Assembly: GCA_002591725.1 (NCBI GenBank)
Contig: NJAL01000002.1
Coordinates: 186,001-250,000 of the forward strand
Length of the DNA: 64,000 nucleotides
Direction: 5' to 3'
From: Candidatus Didemnitutus mandela
Lineage (GTDB): Bacteria; Verrucomicrobiota; Verrucomicrobiia; Opitutales; Opitutaceae
Shown: positions 59,390-64,000 of the stretch, in pieces
Layout of the letters: each line of letters starts with the position of its first letter
Position numbering within the stretch: position 1 is the stretch's first letter
Made by a program: the position numbers and the translations under genes
The notes under the pieces: generated by a model
The model's input: only the letters and a program-made list of their open reading frames with translations
Told to the model about the DNA's origin: nothing
Database searches by the model: none

Positions 59390-61060
59390 ACTTTATGACC
59401 AAAGCTCGAGGCCTGGTAAGTTCCTCTGGTAGCTATCCGACTACGCGCTAAGCTGCCACTCGTTAAAGCAACGAAGCACTCGACACCGCACCGCTAGTAC
59501 CTCGCCGACACACGCTGGCGCGCGGCATTTTCGTACCCGACTTACCTTGCTTGCACAAAGCTTTTCTGCCTGCTGTCCACCGGAACCGCGATTATCAACA
59601 ACCCGCGCGCCCCCAGTATGGCGCTAAAAACTCGATCCCTAGCAAACCGCATTCAACATCGGCACAATCGTGTAGCTAGTTCGACTTCAACGATACATGG
59701 TTCTCCGCCGAGTGGGATTATTCCGTCCGACAACCTTCAGCGCAATCTTCGCCGACGCCGGCTGACTCTCGCACAATGCCACGGCCAGCACGCTCGTTGG
59801 CGCTTTCGGCTTTCCGCGGTCATCAAGCTCAAGGAATTACTTTTATTCAAGGTTCGTGCTCCAGCCGGAAGAGCGTAAAGCAGACTTTGCGCGGATTGGT
59901 GGAAACTATTTCGTGAGATATTTCGAAACTGCTTACCAGTTTTTGATGGCTCTACGAGCAAGAATTCAGCCCCAATGCTAACACTAAAGAAACTGAGCAA
60001 GTTGACACAGACAACACATGGACTCCGTCCTTCCGTGTCTGACCTGTAACATTCGGGAAAATACCATGGGCAACACGCTAAGCAACAAAGTTAAACTCAA
60101 TGATTTTAATTATGTTCCAGATTCTCGGCCGTGTTGTTGAGTCAATCAAAGGTTCTGGCAGACAGATCATACCGTTTTGGACCATTTAAAACTCTGGCGA
60201 AGAAAAGAAGCCGATTCGATATCCCGCCGAACGCCTAAAGGAAGGCGCGGAACAAGCGAAGGAGGAAATCGAAGAGATGAAAGCCAGCATTGTGCGGCAT
60301 GCGTTTCCCTTGGATAGCTTTGTAACTATCGAAGGGAAGCAGTAAGATTCCTTACTTATCAAGGCTGGCGACAAAGCTAGTGCGACCAGTGTTCTTCTAT
60401 GTTAGCATTATAAGGAGAAGGCCTTTTCCAGAAAGGCGCAGAACCTGGAGGGAATCTTTGCTTGATTGAAATGCCTCGGTCTTGGGTCAGATGAAAGAAA
60501 AGCCGAACGAAACAGCCAGAGCCAGTATCGCCAATATGGGTGTTTAGCACCGGTATTGGCTCATCAGTGAGAGATCGGAAAAGTATAAACTTATGGAATC
60601 TCTGGAAAATATCGTTGCTCATTTTGTGGGTGAAGGTATTAGCACATCTGCAGCTCTAGCGGGGCGGTGAATCAGAGTAGGCGGAGCCGGTGCGCACTAG
60701 GTTTTTGAGAGAAGAATCGACCAAGAGGTTGCTGCCCGAAAGAAGCTCGGGAAAGTCTGTCTTTACTACACGCAGCACTTTGAGGTGCTGCCTGAGTTAT
60801 TGATGGACGGAACCCAATTTGCCCATGGTCAGATAGTCGAAACCGAAAAACTTTCGGCATTGGAGGCTTGGGGAGGTTCCTCCTGTTGGAACCAGAGCTG
60901 AAGAAGTGTGGCTTGTTTGGCTGCTCATCTCATGCAGAGATTTTTTCAAGAAAACGGAACAGCCAAAAGTGATCACTGAAGTAAAGGAAGCGGTAAACCA
61001 GCTGCAAGAGCTAACTCTCACCGCTAACGTCGATAAAAACCCATGTAGAAATTGCTCGGG
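59390..61060. other. Decayed region with unassigned coding remains
   Basis: The plus strand at about 60190-60345 reads EEKKPIRYPAERLKEGAEQA and continues helical and charged to a stop. About 60700-60830 gives YTQHFEVLPELLMDGTQFAH. Both look formerly coding, but I could not place either. The rest is fully broken. Confidence 0.4.
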
Positions 61061-61560
61061 CCTCATTACCAACTATCTATTTGGCGATTGGCGGCTGCGC
61101 GCCAATCGCCACAGCTGCTCCAGCTCCAAGCTCCAACGAAGGACCCAAAATATTCTCCGTAGATTCGCTTGGCTTTAAGTCAGCAAATCTGAAGCGCATT
61201 TCTCTTGAATATTTCGCTGAGCTACGAATCGCCAATATTCAAGATGTGACTGGGATCCAATTTGCTGTCGACAGCTCCAGCATCATGAGCAATTCGTAAA
61301 ACACAATTTCACGAGCCCCTCCCTACACCCTGTTCAACATTCCTAATACCCAAAAGTGTGACTTACCTCTAACGATCGACAGTAAAAGATTAAGATTCGC
61401 AGCGGGACTAAGATCGGAGACTTGTAGTACTCCCAGCCTTCGGATCAGACCTATTTCGAGTCAACAAATGTCGCTGCTAGCATACCTTGAAGAAGTAAGC
61501 GTTAAAAATATCAACTTCTCGAACATTTTCACTTAAAATTGAAGCCAAAACCGAGCACAG
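61061..61560 (+). pseudogene. LEA14-like (WHy-domain) lipoprotein remnant (tentative)
   Basis: A frame starting near 61081 has LAIGGCAP, which resembles a lipobox, and then KIFSVDSLGFKSANLKRISL. This matches the opening of LEA14-like WHy domains (VSVxSLxLxSxxLxxxxL.v.l.v.NPN). After shifts, LFNIPNTQKCDLPLTIDSKR fits the later strand (..ip.kg...vplpv.). The central NPN is not readable. The role in bacteria is poorly known; members are thought to be stress- or envelope-related. Confidence 0.4.
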
Positions 61561-61789
61561 CAGCGACGTCGCAATTTCTCCTGTTTGCTTCTTTCTGCTA
61601 TTTTCTTGTGATGCATATGTCTATAATTAAGGCAGGTTCGGTCTGCCCTGCGAATAGGGGCGCGTACGGTTTTTATAAGAAAGGGAACATCATTAGTTGG
61701 TATTGGAATGATGCCGATCCAACCGTCAGAGCCAACGCCCACCGGTTGAGGTTGTCATAATTTGGGGGACAGCGAGGTTGCTATCAAAA

Positions 61790-63060
61790 ACGGAAGCTAC
61801 CTATTAAGTCCCGAAATGAAAGCGTGCCGGAGCAGTACGCCCGATATGGTATCGAGTTCAAGCGCGGGGCATTCAAGCTCTGGTGCAGCAGTAGTTCCAG
61901 CGCGGCCAAAGCAACCGCCCGACTGGGCTTCCGCCTGGAGTTGTTATATAGGCGAGCTCGCGCTTGGTGCGAGCTCACTTTGTCCGACCCATCGCACAAA
62001 CCGCAGCACAGCCTGGATGATCTAAGGAGAAAACGTACTGCGATTGCACAGCGGGAACACCAAGTTTCTGAAGTAGAGTAAAATCTAAAAAACCGTTTGG
62101 CATCCTATCTCTAACCACCGCCAAGGAATGTGCCCTAATCAAACAAATGAGCGGCACATACAAAGTCGCCTGGATATGTGAAGTCCTGCTGGTCTTATTC
62201 AGCGGTTACTACGGCTGGGTGCACCGGTATGTGGAGCCCCGGCCGTAAGCTGGTATCCCCCTCTTTTTTTCGCGCCAGCATTCGCGCGACCTTCGCCGAA
62301 GTCCAGCAAACGTATGGAAGCTTGCATGTTTCCTAGGTGCTCATCGGTGCGGCCAGTCGCAATTGCGTTGTCCGATCCGTCCGCTTCGAGCCCCTCCTGG
62401 CCAGCCAACATACCAAATAGCGTTCCCAGACCGCCGACAGTCGCCACCAATATCACGTCGCACCCCAATCGTCTGTCCAGATGGCAATTGCAGCACGTAA
62501 ACAAAGCCTTAGCGACCGATGCCTACCTACCTCCAAACAGCGCAAAACTATATTTCATCGCCGTGCTTGATCTTTATCCGAAGCACATTGTAGAATGATT
62601 GGTAGGTGGATCGCTCGATTCTGAAATTTGCTTCACTAATCTACTCGGGGCTCTGCACCACCACCGTGCCGCAGGCACCGCTTCTGTTTCATTCCGATCG
62701 TGGCAACCAGTTTTCCGGACCAGAATATCGGCGCACCCTCGCCGCCAAATGGCAGCGATGAGCCATCGAAGAAGCTATTACGACACCGCCTGTCTCGAAT
62801 GGCTTTGGAGCAGCCTAGAATTTTAAGTGATGCTCGACCGCCGTTTCGCTACCGGTGAGCAGGCCCGCACCACCATTTTTTCCTATATCGAACACTTCTA
62901 CAACCGCTTTCAGCTCCACTCCAGCCTTAGCTGCTAAATGACCTTTGAGCCCTCCCGACCCAATACTAAACGGAACCCTCGCAAAAACGCTGCCAATTTT
63001 TTTGGAGCAAACCAAAAGACACCTATCGTCTGTTGGTAGCGTTAGGCTAAGTCACTTTTT
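61790..63060 (+). mobile_element. IS3-family insertion sequence relic
   Basis: Two consecutive regions match IS3-type OrfA and OrfB. OrfB, in several frames, reads TYKVAWICEVLLVLFSGYYG (start), TFAEVQQTYGSLHVS, IAVLDLYPKHIVEWLVGGSL (family lavvlDlysRkIVGW), LLFHSDRGNQFSGPEYRRTL (second Asp of the DDE triad), and IFSYIEHFYNRFQLHSSLS (DDE Glu region and ending, family f.Yie.fYNr.R.HssLg). Stops and shifts inactivate it. A left end may lie near 61753 (TGTCATAATTTGGGGGACAG), but a matching right inverted repeat was not found. It is the only mobile element I can see. Confidence 0.85.
61824..62081 (+). CDS. IS3-family OrfA-like helix-turn-helix protein
   Basis: A GTG-started frame of 85 codons is still open. 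YGIEFKRGAFKLW matches the OrfA start (ysxEFKreavkLv), AKATARLGFRLELLYRRARA the helix-turn-helix, and LDDLRRKRTAIAQREHQV the leucine-zipper end. In functional elements OrfA and OrfB are joined by programmed -1 frameshifting into the transposase. OrfB here is broken, so this frame is probably a relic that has not yet taken a stop. Confidence 0.6.
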   Translation: MPEQYARYGIEFKRGAFKLWCSSSSSAAKATARLGFRLELLYRRARAWCELTLSDPSHKPQHSLDDLRRKRTAIAQREHQVSEVE

Positions 63061-64000
63061 CAGATAGCCCAGTTGGACAACAAATCCGAAACATGAATCT
63101 GAACCAAATTACCGATCTCCGTCCTTGCACTTCTGGAGAACGATCGCCTTGAGTTTGTTCACGGATCGCCGAAAGCGTTTCGCACTGACCACCATAATAG
63201 CAGATTTTGTTTTGCAAGGTGTTCACCGTATTGATATAGGTTACAATCGATGGAATTATTGAGCTTTCTTAAGAGGAGTACCGTAAAGCCGTAGGATGAT
63301 CATCCGATTTCACCTCCAGTTTCCAGCAAGGTGTTTTGGCGTTCGCTGTACGGTAATGGAAAGATTTCTCTCAGACTTGGGACAAGATTTTGAATCAAGA
63401 TTGAAAGCGCTTTGTTCAAAATCAAAGCTAAACCGACTATAGTCCAGGGAATTTTCTATTTTCTAGACACCAGCTCGATCATTGTCACGCAATGTGCATC
63501 GCACGAAATCTCGTACCGTTTCCTTATTTTGCGCTTTACGATCAGCATGGTGAATTTGATGCTGCTATTCTCTATGGATTCTCACAATCCGTTCTAACCA
63601 AGCGCCAGACAAGACAAGATACGGCGTTTCACGAAACCAGTTTGAAGTAAAAACCTCCAAGGAGGCAGTTGGTTAGGGTGGTAAATTTACCTATAAGAGC
63701 GCCATGTTTAGCACTTTTCCGGCAGGAGTCGAAAAAGAAACAAGTGCCCCACGAGACAAAAATCGATTTCGTAATGGTTCATCGGCCCCACCACACTCGC
63801 TTCAGCGGATTGCGCTAATCTCTCTGCTCCTCAATCAAACCATGAAAAACAACTCAGCCTTGTTGCTCCAAATTACTGCTACGTTTATGGTACTGGAGCG
63901 CTTGCCTTCCTGTCTTGGGAACCTCATATTGAGAGCGAGAACACCCATGCCATGACCTTAGAGGTTTACCTTCACGCCCTCTTTTTTGCGTGCTCGATAA
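63061..64000. other. Decayed right end of the window
   Basis: Only short broken frames. A plus-strand piece at about 63870-63998 (ALAFLSWEPHIESENTHAMT, running off the edge) looks protein-like but is unassigned and could belong to a gene continuing outside the window. Confidence 0.4.

Noticed and set aside
1-64000. Biosynthetic gene cluster, toxin-antitoxin, defence system or prophage
   Set aside because: No ketosynthase, adenylation, phage structural, restriction or antitoxin motifs were seen in intact or broken frames; the decayed regions resemble ordinary chromosomal genes.

Overview
The window looks like a chromosome segment from a host-restricted bacterium whose genome is decaying. Twenty-eight protein genes appear intact and cover about 27 kb (roughly 43%). 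They form tight islands separated by long stretches in which only frameshifted, stop-ridden remains of genes can be read. Most surviving genes are housekeeping: translation (rpsB, tsf, frr, rsfS, hflX), nucleotides (pyrH, thyX), DNA repair (UvrD/PcrA helicase, rarA, xseA), protein targeting (ftsY), transcription (nusB), oxidative repair (msrB) and a large respiratory complex I operon. Gene content, the long ThyX, Shine-Dalgarno-poor starts and a small coiled-coil protein type I associate with Verrucomicrobiota suggest an Opitutales-like verrucomicrobial symbiont. That assignment is inference from memory of these families; no rRNA is in the window.

Layout. 1-1.3 kb: hflX, entering from the left edge. 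1.3-13.2 kb: almost entirely decayed (MoeB/ThiF, response regulator, PfpI, YciE, glycosyltransferase and cardiolipin synthase relics) around a tRNA-Gln. 13.2-17.3 kb: pyrH-frr and a UvrD helicase. 17.3-20.8 kb: decayed TonB-dependent receptor. 21.2-24 kb: ribH-nusB-ftsY on the minus strand, preceded by a broken ribB. 26-31.4 kb: rarA and thyX, separated by ComEC and small-protein relics. 31.8-45.7 kb: nuoB through nuoN in canonical order with minimal spacing, but no nuoA. 45.8-48.2 kb: broken response regulator, histidine kinase and SDR genes. 48.4-50.5 kb: tRNA-Ser, tsf, rpsB. 50.9-55 kb: NamZ-like (DUF1343) relic, msrB, xseA and a TVP38/VTT membrane protein. 55-64 kb: decayed glycosyltransferase, a type IV pilin stub, rsfS with a broken nadD, tRNA-Leu, unidentified pseudogenes and an IS3-family relic.

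Taken together, the intact genes keep gene expression, DNA maintenance and a proton-pumping NADH dehydrogenase going. The broken genes belong to environmental sensing, envelope glycans, nutrient import, DNA uptake, pili, cardiolipin synthesis and two cofactor pathways (riboflavin, NAD). That pattern fits dependence on a host. I see no CRISPR array, prophage, secondary-metabolite cluster or clearly new system. The most notable points are the nuo operon without nuoA, the two-module ThyX, the cofactor-pathway breaks beside intact partner genes, and a homopolymer-disrupted small ORF inside the nuo operon. Pseudogene boundaries are approximate, because they were placed by reading remnant homology by eye.
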